64,000 nucleotides of DNA from Perlucidibaca piscinae DSM 21586 (GCF_000420045.1 NZ_ATUE01000007.1:186001-250000); one strand, 5' to 3'; shown: positions 1-8,831, numbered from the stretch's first letter. Numbers and translations: made by a program. Notes: a model not told the origin generated them from the letters alone.

Positions 1-2
1 CG

Positions 3-689
3 GAACCACAGCAAGCCGGCACATGTGGAGAGTCGTCGGATGTTTTCGACGAAACCGCCAGGCGTATTCGAATTCCCGGGATCGAGCAGGCGATTCGCGA
101 TACCGAGTTCGATGACATGCCCCAGTTGCGCAGCGCAGGTATACGACTGATCTATCAGGCGCGTGCCGGCAGCTTGGCGGGCGTCAAGGATGGCATCTTG
201 CTTGAGCTGGGCTTTGATGACACGACGCCCAACCGGCCGGTGGCGATATCGTCCTGGGCCTGGGAGACAGCGACGAGGGCAGGGGTGCCAGTCACTGACA
301 ATCGTGCTCAGGATGTGCCGTGCTACGCCCCCACGCACACGTTTGTCGAGAAGCTGCAGACGGTCTCGACGAAGTACCGTACGCAGTCAGGCAGCGTGGC
401 GTTGCCGAGAAACTTCATGCGGCACTATTACGACCTTTACTGCCTGTTGGCCTTGGATGAGGTTCAGGCGTTCATCGGCACGCCTGCCTATGAAGCGCGA
501 AAGGCACAACGCTTCCGCCAAGGGGATGAGTTGGTCATCGCCAGGAATCCTGCCTTCCTGCTGGATGATCCGGCGGAGCGAGATCGGTTCGGGCGGGCAT
601 ATGAGCAAAGTGCTGCGCTTTACTATCAGGGGCAGCCGCCTTTCGATGACGTGCTGGGCCGGATACAGGCGAACATCGGGCGGCTTTGA
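3..689 (+). CDS. AbiEii/AbiGii-type nucleotidyltransferase toxin, C-terminal part (5' end outside window)
   Basis: The reading frame is open from the window edge, so the start and the catalytic N-terminal half lie upstream. The visible 228 residues match the C-terminal part of the nucleotidyl transferase AbiEii family (PF08843): a stretch leading to YAPTHTFVEKL, where the family has a conserved Glu-Lys pair, then an RHYYDLYCL helix typical of these proteins. The family acts as the toxin of type IV toxin-antitoxin or abortive-infection pairs, usually downstream of an AbiEi antitoxin. The antitoxin would be off the left edge. No nucleotidyltransferase GS motif can be checked here. A palindromic terminator follows at about 120 bases. 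Confidence 0.72.
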   Translation, partial: EPQQAGTCGESSDVFDETARRIRIPGIEQAIRDTEFDDMPQLRSAGIRLIYQARAGSLAGVKDGILLELGFDDTTPNRPVAISSWAWETATRAGVPVTDNRAQDVPCYAPTHTFVEKLQTVSTKYRTQSGSVALPRNFMRHYYDLYCLLALDEVQAFIGTPAYEARKAQRFRQGDELVIARNPAFLLDDPAERDRFGRAYEQSAALYYQGQPPFDDVLGRIQANIGRL

Positions 690-810
690 GGTCATGCAGA
701 CTATTCTGCGAATTCTTTTGTAGGCATTCCTGTCGGCATGTTTGAATTTTTTATGCTCAAGCTGTTGATTTTTATGACTGGGTGAGTCCCTCTCTCACCG
801 CCAGATCAAG

Positions 811-846
811 AAAGCCCCTGATTTTCATGAAATCAGGGGCTTTTTT
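811..846. terminator. Bidirectional intrinsic terminator
   Basis: A perfect 14-bp stem (811-824 with 830-843) and a 5-base loop are followed by a T run on the plus strand and preceded by an A run, so it can work in both directions. It sits between the convergent AbiEii-like gene and the minus-strand reductase. Confidence 0.85.
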
Positions 847-865
847 CGTTTCAGGGCGTGTTTCC

Positions 866-1933
866 TCAGCCCCGTTTCTTCACCAGCCCGTCATCCAGCG
901 CCTGCTGGAAGTGTTCCTCCAGGGTCTGACGGATGTCGTGGTACTGCAGGCCCAGCGTCAGGCTGCGACGATTGTCGAAGCGGATCGGGTGGCCCACGTT
1001 GTCGCGAATGAACGGCCGGGTCACCGGCCCCATGAGCGGGCCGACAGCCCAGACCACGGCCTTGGGCACGGTCATGCGCGGGAAGGGGTAGGCGTTGCCG
1101 AAGCGCTGGCGCAGGATGCGTGCGGCATCGAGCAGGGTGGTTTCACCGGCGACGGTCAAATAGCGGCCGCGGGCCTCGGGCGTGAAGGCGGCGAGGATGT
1201 GCGCGCGTGCCACGTCACGCACGTCGACGATGCCGAACATGAGGTCGGGCACGCCGGTGCGCAGACGGCCGTCGCCGAGCGAGATCAGGGTGTCGATGCT
1301 GGCCGACTGGCTCAGGGTGGTGAGCGCCGGGCCGTAGACCATGCCGGGGTTGATGGTGACCAGGTCCCAGCGATCCTGGGCGTCATGGAGTTTCCAGGCT
1401 TCGCGCTCGGCGGCGACCTTGGAGTACTGGTAGGGGTTGTGATCAACCGAGCTGCTGGTGTTCCAGCAGGTCTCGTCGAGGCTGTGGTCGGGCCGGTCGC
1501 GGGCATCGATGTTGTCGCCATAGAGGGCGGCGACGCTGCTGGTGAGCACCACACGGCGCACGCTGGCGGTGCGGTTGGCCGCCGTCAGCACGTTGCGGGT
1601 ACCTTCCACGGCGGGCCGTACCAGCGCTTCATGGGCATCGGTGAAGCCGTCGAGCACGAAGGGCGAGGCGGTGTGCATGACGATCTCGCAGCCCTGCATG
1701 GCCTCGTCGAAGCTGCCTGCCTTGAGCAGGTCGGCGGCGAACAGCCGCAGGCTGCCGGGTTGGCCTTCCGCCAGACGGTGCAGGTGCTTCACGCTGTCGC
1801 TGCGGTTCGGGTCACGCACCGTGGCGTGCACGGTGTGTCCGGCTTCCAGCAGGTAGCGCACCAGCCAGCTGGCAATGTAGCCGGAGGCGCCGGTGACCAG
1901 GATGGGGGCGGAGCGGGGGAGGGTGTCGGTCAT
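866..1933 (-). CDS. NAD(P)-dependent extended SDR, dihydroflavonol-4-reductase-like
   Basis: Protein of 355 residues with an N-terminal Rossmann motif, VTGASGYIASWL, typical of the extended short-chain dehydrogenases related to dihydroflavonol 4-reductase and 3-beta-hydroxysteroid dehydrogenase. Ser in TSSVAALYG and the pair Tyr/Lys in NPYQYSKVAAE form the catalytic triad. The ATG at 1931-1933 places the Rossmann motif close to the N terminus as in the family. An in-frame extension to 2038 has no family-like sequence and was not used. It likely reduces or oxidises a ketone/alcohol substrate in the cytoplasm; the substrate cannot be told. The gene is followed by the shared terminator at 811-846. 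Confidence 0.85.
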   Translation of the reverse strand: MTDTLPRSAPILVTGASGYIASWLVRYLLEAGHTVHATVRDPNRSDSVKHLHRLAEGQPGSLRLFAADLLKAGSFDEAMQGCEIVMHTASPFVLDGFTDAHEALVRPAVEGTRNVLTAANRTASVRRVVLTSSVAALYGDNIDARDRPDHSLDETCWNTSSSVDHNPYQYSKVAAEREAWKLHDAQDRWDLVTINPGMVYGPALTTLSQSASIDTLISLGDGRLRTGVPDLMFGIVDVRDVARAHILAAFTPEARGRYLTVAGETTLLDAARILRQRFGNAYPFPRMTVPKAVVWAVGPLMGPVTRPFIRDNVGHPIRFDNRRSLTLGLQYHDIRQTLEEHFQQALDDGLVKKRG

Positions 1934-2073
1934 CACGGGCAGAACTCCGGAGCATGCGGGACAGGGGTGTTTGCGGAGTCTAGAACGATTGTGCCAAAAG
2001 TTCGCGCGAACAACGTGCGATTGACCTGTTCTGTCCACTGGGTCAGCGCCTGACCGTGATCTAGCGTTTCTGC

Positions 2074-2244
2074 ATGAAACGCAACAGCCCCAATGACTTC
2101 CACTCCCTCGACGACCTCAGTGCGCTGGACGAGAAGCTGATCGACAAGCGCCTGGAGAAGCGTGCCGGGGATCGCAAGCGGCGTCGCAACCGCCACTACC
2201 AGAAGCAGTTCCTCAAGCTCGCCGACCGCCTGCCTGCTGACTGA
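2074..2244 (+). CDS. Small basic hypothetical protein, 56 aa
   Basis: A short ATG frame encodes a strongly charged peptide rich in Lys and Arg (KRLEKR, RKRRRNRHYQKQ) that ends in a hydrophobic helix-like stretch. It ends 3 bases before the end of the convergent aminotransferase gene, filling the space between two genes exactly. No family is recognised with confidence; small basic proteins of this kind are common next to housekeeping genes in gammaproteobacteria. No strong ribosome binding site is seen. It could be a chance frame, but its placement and composition argue for a real gene. Confidence 0.5.
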   Translation: MKRNSPNDFHSLDDLSALDEKLIDKRLEKRAGDRKRRRNRHYQKQFLKLADRLPAD

Positions 2245-2247
2245 GCG

Positions 2248-3378
2248 TCAGCCGGCAATCTGCGCCAGTGCCGTCTCCAGCCGTGCCACGGTGCGGTCGA
2301 TGTTGTGCAGCTTGTCGAGGCCGAACAGGCCGACGCGGAAGGTCTTGAAGTCGGCGCCTTCATCACACATCAGCGGGACGCCCGCCGCGGTCTGCAGGCC
2401 GAGCGCAAGGAACTTGCGGCCGCTGTGGACCTCGGGGTCACGGGTGTGCGCCACGACCACGCCCGGTGCCTCGAAGCCATCTGCCGCGACGCTGTGCAGG
2501 CCATGCGCCCGGAACAGGTCGCGCACGCGGCGACCGAGCTCGCGCTGGCGCGCGGCGAGGTCGTCAAGGCCGGCAGCGACGGTTTCCTGCATGGCGTCGC
2601 GGAAGCGGGCGAGGGCGTCGGTGGGCATGGTGGCGTGGTAGGCGTGGCCGCCATTCTCGTAGGCCTGCATGATCTGCAGCCATTTCTGCAGATCGGCGGC
2701 GAAGCTGGTGCTGCGGGTCTGCGGCAGACGTTCGAGCGCGGCGGCGCTGAGCATGATCAGGGCGCTGCAGGGCGAGGCGCTCCACCCTTTCTGTGGCGCG
2801 CTGATGAGGATGTCGACACCGGTCCTGCGCATGTCGACCCAGAGCGTGCCGGAGGCCACGCAGTCGAGCACGAACAGACCGCCGACGCTGTGCACGGCGT
2901 CGGCAACGGCACGCAGGTAGTCGTCCGGCAGCAGGATGCCGGAGGCGGTCTCGACATGGGGAGCGAACACCAGGTCGGGCTTGTCCCTGAGGATGCTGGC
3001 GACCACCTCGTCTATCGGGGCAGGTATCCACGCGGACTGCGGATCGGCGGACAGCGGGCGAGCCTTGAGCACCTGGCATGCCGCGGGAATCTGGCCGGCC
3101 TCGAAGATCTGCGTCCAGCGATAGCTGAACCAGCCGTTGCGCAGCACCAGGCAGTTGCGTCCGGTGGCGAACTGGCGTGCCACGGCCTCCATGCCGAAAC
3201 TGCCGCCCCCGGGCACCACCACCACGGCGTCGGCCTGGTAGACCTGCTTCAGCGTCGTGGAGATGTCACGCATGACCTGCTGGAAGGAGGCCGACATGTG
3301 GTTGAGGGCGCGGTCGGTGAAGACCACCGAGTATTCGTGAAGGCCCTGCGTGGCGGGCAGGGAGGCGGATGTGGACAC
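2248..3378 (-). CDS. Class V PLP-dependent aminotransferase
   Basis: Protein of 376 residues of the alanine-glyoxylate/serine-pyruvate aminotransferase-like fold type I family (PF00266). The PLP-binding lysine is K197 in SAPQKGWSASP, with the cofactor Asp in LFVLDCVAS and a glycine-rich phosphate loop, PGGGSFGMEA, near residue 57. The start was set at GTG 3376-3378, which follows an AGAGAG element, rather than the upstream TTG at 3411. It transfers an amino group between an amino acid and a 2-oxo acid in the cytoplasm; substrate unknown. It is the last minus-strand gene after the monooxygenase run but is separated from DUF2505 by about 100 bases, so may be its own unit. Confidence 0.85.
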   Translation of the reverse strand: MSTSASLPATQGLHEYSVVFTDRALNHMSASFQQVMRDISTTLKQVYQADAVVVVPGGGSFGMEAVARQFATGRNCLVLRNGWFSYRWTQIFEAGQIPAACQVLKARPLSADPQSAWIPAPIDEVVASILRDKPDLVFAPHVETASGILLPDDYLRAVADAVHSVGGLFVLDCVASGTLWVDMRRTGVDILISAPQKGWSASPCSALIMLSAAALERLPQTRSTSFAADLQKWLQIMQAYENGGHAYHATMPTDALARFRDAMQETVAAGLDDLAARQRELGRRVRDLFRAHGLHSVAADGFEAPGVVVAHTRDPEVHSGRKFLALGLQTAAGVPLMCDEGADFKTFRVGLFGLDKLHNIDRTVARLETALAQIAG

Positions 3379-3441
3379 GGAGGTGTTCTCTCTTGTGGGT
3401 CGTTCCCGCAAGCATAGCGTGAACCTGACGCGGCGTGTTTT

Positions 3442-3469
3442 CCGGCGCCTGCCTCAAGTAGGTCGCCGG
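3442..3469 (-). terminator. Possible hairpin terminator after the DUF2505 gene
   Basis: Inverted CCGGCG/CGCCGG arms with a partly paired interior lie 11 bases downstream of the DUF2505 stop. There is no T tract, so the call is weak. Confidence 0.3.
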
Positions 3470-3480
3470 CAGCGTCTGCC

Positions 3481-3969
3481 TCAGCCCGCCAGCATCAGGG
3501 CCTTGGAGACCTCGGTGTCATGCGCGAACTTGAGCTGCAGGTCGTCGGCAAGCAGCTTCTCGAGCTTGCCGCCGACCAGCGGCACGCTGACACGGATGTC
3601 GAAATCCAGGGTTTGCAGGGCATGTTCGCCACGGTCGTCCAGGGTCATGGCGCAGCGCAGGCTGACCGGCATGCCCTTGAACACGATGTCCAGACTGCCG
3701 ACGCCGGTAGCGCGGTTCCAGATGTCGGTCTGCACCAGGGTGATGGTGGCGGGCACCAGCGAGCGCGCGAAGGCCGGTACGTCGACCTGCACGGGTACGT
3801 CACGGCTGAAGGTGAAGCGGAATTCGTCACCCGATTGCGCGGCGTCCAGCAGCATGATCTGGCTGGCGCCCTGGCCGGCATACTTGGCGTGAATGAAGTC
3901 TGTGTTGGCGAAGCAGTCGAAGACGCGCTCGCGTGGCAGCGGGTAATCGATGGTCTGGCGGTATTTCAC
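3481..3969 (-). CDS. DUF2505 family protein
   Basis: Protein of 162 residues resembling the DUF2505 family (PF10698), which has a START/polyketide-cyclase-like fold. It begins VKYRQTIDYPLPRERVFDCF, the usual opening of such lipid-binding folds, and has the expected length. GTG 3967-3969 was chosen because a GGAG element precedes it by 8 bases and the domain begins at once. It follows the alpha/beta hydrolase by 16 bases, suggesting co-transcription with the BVMO operon. The family has no proven role; binding a hydrophobic ligand is an inference from the fold. Confidence 0.78.
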   Translation of the reverse strand: MKYRQTIDYPLPRERVFDCFANTDFIHAKYAGQGASQIMLLDAAQSGDEFRFTFSRDVPVQVDVPAFARSLVPATITLVQTDIWNRATGVGSLDIVFKGMPVSLRCAMTLDDRGEHALQTLDFDIRVSVPLVGGKLEKLLADDLQLKFAHDTEVSKALMLAG

Positions 3970-3985
3970 GGAATGCTCCGGGGTA

Positions 3986-4927
3986 TCAGGGGGTGCCGGC
4001 GGACAGACCGGTGATGAAGCGCTGCACGTCACGCGCGCTGCGGGCAGGGTCCTCGACCATGGGCATGTGACCGAGGTCGTCGTAGATCACGCGTCGGCAG
4101 TCCGGGATGCCCGGACACCAGACGCCGGCGGCGGTGGGCGACACCAGCTGGTCCTGCGCGCCCCACATGACCAGCACGGGCACGCGGATGTCGGCGAGCT
4201 GGCCATCGAGCAGGCCGGTGCTGTGGAAGTCGCGGAAGATCTGCGCGAGCTGCGGTCGCCGCGCGATGTACTGGTCGGCCATCCAGTCCAGGGTCATGCC
4301 GGGCACCCAGGGCGCCTTGGCCATGGTCATCGGATAGAAGCGGCGGAAGCCGTCGCGGTCACTGAACAGGAAGGGGTTGTCGCCCTTCGCCAGCAGCCGG
4401 CCCATGACACTGGGCTCGGGCGGGGTGACACCGGCAGCGTCCATGAGCGTGGCGCTGAGGACGCGTCCGGGGTGGTCATGCGCCAGGCGCGCGGCGATGA
4501 AGCCGCCCATGGAGTTGCCGACCACATGGGCCCTAGCGATGCCGAGACTGTCCATGGCCTTGAGCACGCGTGCCGCCTGGCTGGTGGTGTCGTATGCCAG
4601 TGCCGGATCGAAGGTGGTTTCGCCATGGCCGGCGAGATCGACGATGAGCACGCGATAGTCGTCGGTGAAGTGGCGTGCAAAGCGCACCCAGACCGCCTTG
4701 TCGGCGCTGTAGCCGTGAATCATGACCACGGCCGGCGCATCCTTGGGGCCGCCTTGAAGCGTCATCAGACGGATGTCGCCGCCATCCACCTCGGCCGTGT
4801 GCAGACCGTAGAGCGTGCTCTCGATGGCGACCGTGGCGTGGTAGGCCAGTCCCCCCACGGACGGATACGTGACGACAGCGGCGATGCCGGCGGCAGCCAG
4901 CGCGCCGGTCAGCAGAAGCTTCTTCAT
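3986..4927 (-). CDS. Alpha/beta hydrolase, membrane-anchored or secreted
   Basis: Protein of 313 residues starting with a hydrophobic signal-like segment (residues 3-20). The alpha/beta-hydrolase core shows the oxyanion loop MIHGYSADK, the nucleophile elbow GNSMGG (Ser), Asp in WGAQDQ and His in DLGHMP, so the triad is intact. It resembles monoacylglycerol lipases and carboxylesterases. The start codon overlaps the stop of the upstream SDR (ATGA), so translation is probably coupled. In a run with a Baeyer-Villiger monooxygenase it is the natural candidate for cleaving the ester product; this is inferred from context. Confidence 0.85.
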   Translation of the reverse strand: MKKLLLTGALAAAGIAAVVTYPSVGGLAYHATVAIESTLYGLHTAEVDGGDIRLMTLQGGPKDAPAVVMIHGYSADKAVWVRFARHFTDDYRVLIVDLAGHGETTFDPALAYDTTSQAARVLKAMDSLGIARAHVVGNSMGGFIAARLAHDHPGRVLSATLMDAAGVTPPEPSVMGRLLAKGDNPFLFSDRDGFRRFYPMTMAKAPWVPGMTLDWMADQYIARRPQLAQIFRDFHSTGLLDGQLADIRVPVLVMWGAQDQLVSPTAAGVWCPGIPDCRRVIYDDLGHMPMVEDPARSARDVQRFITGLSAGTP

Positions 4928-5739
4928 GAGCGGCGTACCTGATCGTAGGGGAGCGGGTCCAGCGTCGGCTTGATGTCGTTCCAGACGATGCGCGACAGCC
5001 ATTTCAGCGGCATCACGTTCGAGCCCAGCCAGGTCTTGAGGGAGTCCTTGCCGTACACGATCTTGGCGCTGCCCTTGAGCAGCTTGTCGCGCACATGCAG
5101 GGCAATGTCGTCGGGCGACGTGGTCAGGTAGTGCTTGCTGAAGGCCAGCTCCTCGCCGTCCACCTTGCCGATGTTGGTGGCAATGCCGCCCGGATGCACG
5201 AGGTGGGCGGTGACGCCGGTCTCCTGCAGCTCGGTCATCAGCGCCTCGGTGAAGCCGCGCACGGCGAACTTGCTGGCCGAGTAGTCGCCGTGATTGGGCG
5301 CGCCGACCAGGCCGAAAATGCTGGAGACATTCACGATCTGACCTGACTGCGCCTTCAGCATGTGCGGCAGGAAAGCCTGGGTGCCGTGGATCACGCCCCA
5401 CAGGTTGACGCGCAGGGTGCGCTCGATCTCGACGGGCGCGAGCTGCCAGACCGGCTTGAAGCCGCCGGAAATGCCGGCGTTGTTGATGACGATGTCGGTG
5501 CGACCGAAACGCGCGATGACCTGTTCGGCAAAACCGAACATGGCGTCGCGGTCGCCGACATCAAACACGGCACTGAGGGTGTCGGCGCGACCGTGAAGCC
5601 GGACGGTTTCAGCCAGACCGGCGGCATCAAAGTCGTTCAGCGCGAGGCGTGCGCCAGCGTTTGCGTACACCTTGGCATAGGCGCGGCCCATGCCGGAGCC
5701 GGCTCCGGTGATCACCACCACCTTGTCTTTCAGCGTCAT
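4924..5739 (-). CDS. Short-chain dehydrogenase/reductase
   Basis: Classical SDR of 271 residues: cofactor motif TGAGSGMG near residue 11, NNAG in VINNAGISG, catalytic Ser in NVSSIFG, and Tyr/Lys in YSASKFAVRG. A good AAGGAG element lies just before the ATG at 5739. It lies 14 bases downstream of another SDR and overlaps the hydrolase by 4 bases, so it belongs to the BVMO operon. It probably interconverts an alcohol and a ketone or aldehyde with NAD(P); substrate unknown. Confidence 0.88.
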   Translation of the reverse strand: MTLKDKVVVITGAGSGMGRAYAKVYANAGARLALNDFDAAGLAETVRLHGRADTLSAVFDVGDRDAMFGFAEQVIARFGRTDIVINNAGISGGFKPVWQLAPVEIERTLRVNLWGVIHGTQAFLPHMLKAQSGQIVNVSSIFGLVGAPNHGDYSASKFAVRGFTEALMTELQETGVTAHLVHPGGIATNIGKVDGEELAFSKHYLTTSPDDIALHVRDKLLKGSAKIVYGKDSLKTWLGSNVMPLKWLSRIVWNDIKPTLDPLPYDQVRRS

Positions 5740-5753
5740 ATTCAGTCTCCTTG

Positions 5754-6557
5754 TCAGATCTGGCCGCGCTTGCGCAGCTCACGGCCGACCATGAACTCCA
5801 TGACGGCGAAAAAGGGTTTCGGCAGATGTCGCGAGAACAGTGCCACCGCCTTTGCCTGCAGGCCCGGAATGATCATCCATTCGCCGGCATCGAGGCCGGC
5901 CATCATGGCGTCGATGGCCACGTCGGCATCCAGCGAGCCGGCATAGTCCTTGAGCGCCATGGCGACCTCGTTGTAATTGCCGGGCGTGCGTTCACCGGCC
6001 ACCATGGGCGTGCGCACCTCGGGCGGGCAGATGCAGCTGATGGCGATGCCGCGCGGCGCGTATTCGTAGCGCAGCGTGCTGGCCAGACCGACCACGCCGA
6101 ACTTGCTGGCGCCGTAGGCGGCATAGGCGTAGTTGCTGGTGATGCCGGCCATGGACGCGATCAGCGCGAGCCGGCTGCCCGGCTTCATGTGGCGCAGCAC
6201 GGCCGAGGCGACGTGGAAGCTGCCGTTCAGATTGACATCGATGACGCGGCGGAAATCGCTGCCCTGCATGTCGGCGACGGCGCGGTTGAGCACGATGCCG
6301 GCGCAGTGGATGACCAGGTCCGGGGCTCCGCAGGCTGCAACGGCTGCGGTCACGGCGGCATTGACGCCGGCGTCATCCGTGACATCGGCCAGGTGACCGG
6401 TCCAGCGTCCGGCGCCAGCACGATCAAGCCGCTGGCAGGCGCTGTCCGGCAGATCGCGATCGAGCACGCTGACGCGATGGCCGCGACGCAGGTAGCGTTC
6501 GGCGAAGCCGAGACCGAGGCCGCTGCCGGCACCGGTGACGAGGATGTGCTTGCTCAT
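5754..6557 (-). CDS. Short-chain dehydrogenase/reductase
   Basis: Classical SDR of 267 residues: MSKHILVTGAGSGLGLG cofactor site, HCAG in place of NNAG, Ser in ALIASMAG, and YGASKFGVVG with catalytic Tyr and Lys. The C terminus carries extra basic residues after a hydrophobic stretch (PGLQAKAVALFSRHLPKPFF), suggesting membrane association. It begins 8 bases after the BVMO stop. The start ATG at 6555-6557 puts the Rossmann motif at the N terminus; the longer open frame upstream overlaps the BVMO and is not used. Confidence 0.87.
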   Translation of the reverse strand: MSKHILVTGAGSGLGLGFAERYLRRGHRVSVLDRDLPDSACQRLDRAGAGRWTGHLADVTDDAGVNAAVTAAVAACGAPDLVIHCAGIVLNRAVADMQGSDFRRVIDVNLNGSFHVASAVLRHMKPGSRLALIASMAGITSNYAYAAYGASKFGVVGLASTLRYEYAPRGIAISCICPPEVRTPMVAGERTPGNYNEVAMALKDYAGSLDADVAIDAMMAGLDAGEWMIIPGLQAKAVALFSRHLPKPFFAVMEFMVGRELRKRGQI

Positions 6558-6565
6558 GGCCGGCC

Positions 6566-8017
6566 TCAGGAGAACACGTGGTGTTCGGGCTTGAAGCGGT
6601 TGGCCAGCTGCCGGTAGGTGAAGCTGAAACCGGGGAACATGGCGATGACATGACCGCTCTTGGACTGGTACCAGCTGTTGCAGCCGCCGGACTTCCACAC
6701 CGTCTGTTCCATCTCGCGGTGGATCATGCCGGTGTAGTCGGCTTCGGCGGCCGGCGTCACTTCAAGCAGCGCCTTGTCGCGCTGCTTCAGGGCATCCAGG
6801 CTCTTCATGATGTAGTTCATCTGCGCCTCGATCACGAAGATGGCCGAGGTGTGCCCGATGCCGGTGTTGGGGCCGGTGACCACGAAGAAGTTGGGGAAGC
6901 CGGGCATGGTGGTGCCCAGATAGGCACGCGGATACTCGGCCCAGAAGTCCTTGAGGGCACGGCCGCCCTTGCCCAGCACCGGGTAGCTGATGACCCCGTC
7001 GGTGGCGTCGTAGCCGGTGGAATAGATGATCACGTCGAGTTCGATGTCCTGGCCATCGGTGGTGCGGATGCCGGTCGGCGTGATTTCGGCGATGCCGGAG
7101 CCCTTGGTGTGCAGGCTGACATTGTCGCGGCACAGTGCCGGGTACAGCGTGTTCGACAGGATGATGCGCTTGCAGCCGATGGTGTAGTCCGGTGTCACCT
7201 TGGCGCGCAGAGCCGGGGCGGCGATCTGCTTCTCGATATGTCTGAGCGCGGCCTTCTGGGCGAACTGCTGCAGCGCCCACGGCGAATACTTGAAGCCGAC
7301 GACGCGGGTTTCCAGCTCCCAGTAGATGGCGGTACGCAGCGCCTTGTGCAGCGGCTTGATGCCGAGCAGGGCACGTTCGACCTTGCTGAAACGGCGATCC
7401 GGGCGCGGCATGACCCAGTGCGGCGTGCGCTGGAACACGTGCAGATGACCGCATTCCGGTGCAATGGCGGGAATTGCCTGTGCCGCCGAGGCACCGCTGC
7501 CGATGATGGCGACGCGCTTGCCTTTCAGGCTGACATCGTGGTTCCAGGCGTTGGTGTGGAAGGTCACGCCCCGGAAGCTGTCGCGACCGGGAAAGTTCGG
7601 AATCACCGGCGTGCTCAGCGGGCCGGAGGCGTTGATGACGATGCGGGCGCGCAGCTCGCCCTGGCTGGTGCTGAGCACCCAGCGGCGATCGCCTTCATCC
7701 CAGCGCACCTGCTCGACATTGCAGTTGGTGACGGTGCGCTCGCGCAGCGTGTACTTGTCGATGACGAAGTTGGTGTACTCCTCCAGTTCGGCCTGTTCGA
7801 CGAACATCTGCGACCATTGGTACGGCTCGAAGGAGATGGAATAGAGCGGCGACTGCACGTCGACCGCCGCGCCTGGATAGCTGTTCTGGCACCAGGTGCC
7901 ACCCATGAAGTCACGACGTTCGAGCAGACGGAAGTCGGTGATGCCGCGCTTGAGCAGGTTGATGGCGGCGCACTGGCCACCGAAACCGCTGCCGATGATG
8001 AGGATGTCGTGCTGCAT
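6566..8017 (-). CDS. Flavin-containing (Baeyer-Villiger type) monooxygenase
   Basis: Protein of 483 residues. FAD-binding GSGFGG is at residues 9-14, the BVMO fingerprint FxGxxxHxxxW is present as F148-R-G-V-T-F-H-T-N-A-W158, and a second Rossmann motif GSGASA binds NADPH. These features place it in the class B flavoprotein monooxygenases that insert oxygen next to a carbonyl. It heads a minus-strand operon with two SDRs, a hydrolase and DUF2505 protein: a plausible alcohol to ketone to ester to acid plus alcohol route. A TetR gene is divergent with paired operator repeats between them, so induction by a substrate ligand is likely. Confidence 0.9.
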   Translation of the reverse strand: MQHDILIIGSGFGGQCAAINLLKRGITDFRLLERRDFMGGTWCQNSYPGAAVDVQSPLYSISFEPYQWSQMFVEQAELEEYTNFVIDKYTLRERTVTNCNVEQVRWDEGDRRWVLSTSQGELRARIVINASGPLSTPVIPNFPGRDSFRGVTFHTNAWNHDVSLKGKRVAIIGSGASAAQAIPAIAPECGHLHVFQRTPHWVMPRPDRRFSKVERALLGIKPLHKALRTAIYWELETRVVGFKYSPWALQQFAQKAALRHIEKQIAAPALRAKVTPDYTIGCKRIILSNTLYPALCRDNVSLHTKGSGIAEITPTGIRTTDGQDIELDVIIYSTGYDATDGVISYPVLGKGGRALKDFWAEYPRAYLGTTMPGFPNFFVVTGPNTGIGHTSAIFVIEAQMNYIMKSLDALKQRDKALLEVTPAAEADYTGMIHREMEQTVWKSGGCNSWYQSKSGHVIAMFPGFSFTYRQLANRFKPEHHVFS

Positions 8018-8060
8018 GGAAGAGGCTCCCGGTCGCTGCGTGAGGCAATCTGACGTTGTG

Positions 8061-8121
8061 TGTTGTCACTATAAACTGACGACAGTCGTAGTCAACATAT
8101 TTTTGATGACACGCGTAGTCA
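8061..8121. promoter_or_regulatory. Divergent promoter region with repeated operator, likely TetR binding
   Basis: Between the BVMO and TetR genes an 18-base element occurs twice in direct orientation (8077-8094 and 8104-8121), identical at 15 of 18 positions and each with TGA...GTCA ends. The first copy also forms an inverted repeat with TGTTGTCA at 8061-8068. This two-site layout, 27 bases apart, fits binding of the adjacent TetR protein to control both genes. Confidence 0.6.
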
Positions 8122-8180
8122 GTTCGTCGGAAGATACGATCTCACCCCCGTCAGCCACGACCAGGCAACAGGAATCAGGC

Positions 8181-8831
8181 ATGGATGCATCACTGAAACG
8201 ACCCGCCACCTCGCGCAGCTATGCCGGGCTGCCGCCGGAAGAGCGGGTTGCACGCCGCCGCCAGCAGTTCATCGAGGCCGGCCGCCAGCTCTTCGGCACC
8301 ATCGGCTATCGCAAAACCACCGTGCGCCTGCTGTGCAAGGAAGCCGGTCTCACCGATCGCTACTTCTACGAGTCGTTCGCCTCCATCGAGGCCTTGCTGG
8401 TGGCGGTCTACGAGGGCCTCATCGATGAGCTGGAAAGCGCCATCCTGACCGCGTTCCTGAGTGATCCCGAGGCGGGTCTGGAGGCACGCATCCGCAGCGG
8501 GGTGGATGCGCTGTTCCGGGTTGCCGAGAACCCGCAGCTGTCACGGGTGATCTGGATCGAGATTCTCGGCGTCAGCCCCGGTGCCGAGGCGGTCTACAAC
8601 GTGACGCTGCGGCGCTTTGCCGACCTGCTGTTCAGTCTGGGCAATGCCATGCTGCAGCCCGTGACGGTGCCGGAGCCGGTGCTGCGCACTGCTTGCATGG
8701 GGCTGATCGGCGCCGCCAGCGAAACTGCCAAGGACTGGCTGCACGCCAGTTACCAGCAGCCTCGCGAGGTGCTGGTGGATGGCGTCATGGTGCTGTTTCG
8801 CGGGCTGATACGGGCGCTGCGGACGGGCTGA
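8181..8831 (+). CDS. TetR/AcrR family regulator
   Basis: Protein of 216 residues. An N-terminal helix-turn-helix runs from about residue 25 to 70 (AGRQLFGTIGYRKTTVRLLCKEAGLTDRYFYESF in two pieces), the standard TetR DNA-binding domain, followed by a variable ligand domain. ATG 8181 has an AGGA element upstream. It is divergent from the BVMO operon and the shared region holds repeated operators. Its 3' end overlaps the convergent ferredoxin reductase by 47 bases. Confidence 0.88.
   Translation: MDASLKRPATSRSYAGLPPEERVARRRQQFIEAGRQLFGTIGYRKTTVRLLCKEAGLTDRYFYESFASIEALLVAVYEGLIDELESAILTAFLSDPEAGLEARIRSGVDALFRVAENPQLSRVIWIEILGVSPGAEAVYNVTLRRFADLLFSLGNAMLQPVTVPEPVLRTACMGLIGAASETAKDWLHASYQQPREVLVDGVMVLFRGLIRALRTG

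Noticed and set aside
782..2053. Plus-strand open frame over the reductase at 866-1933
   Set aside because: Shadow of the SDR gene; no motifs.
6566..8017. Possible AlmA-type long-chain alkane monooxygenase
   Set aside because: The BVMO fingerprint and operon partners fit ketone oxidation better; sequence by eye is not close to AlmA.
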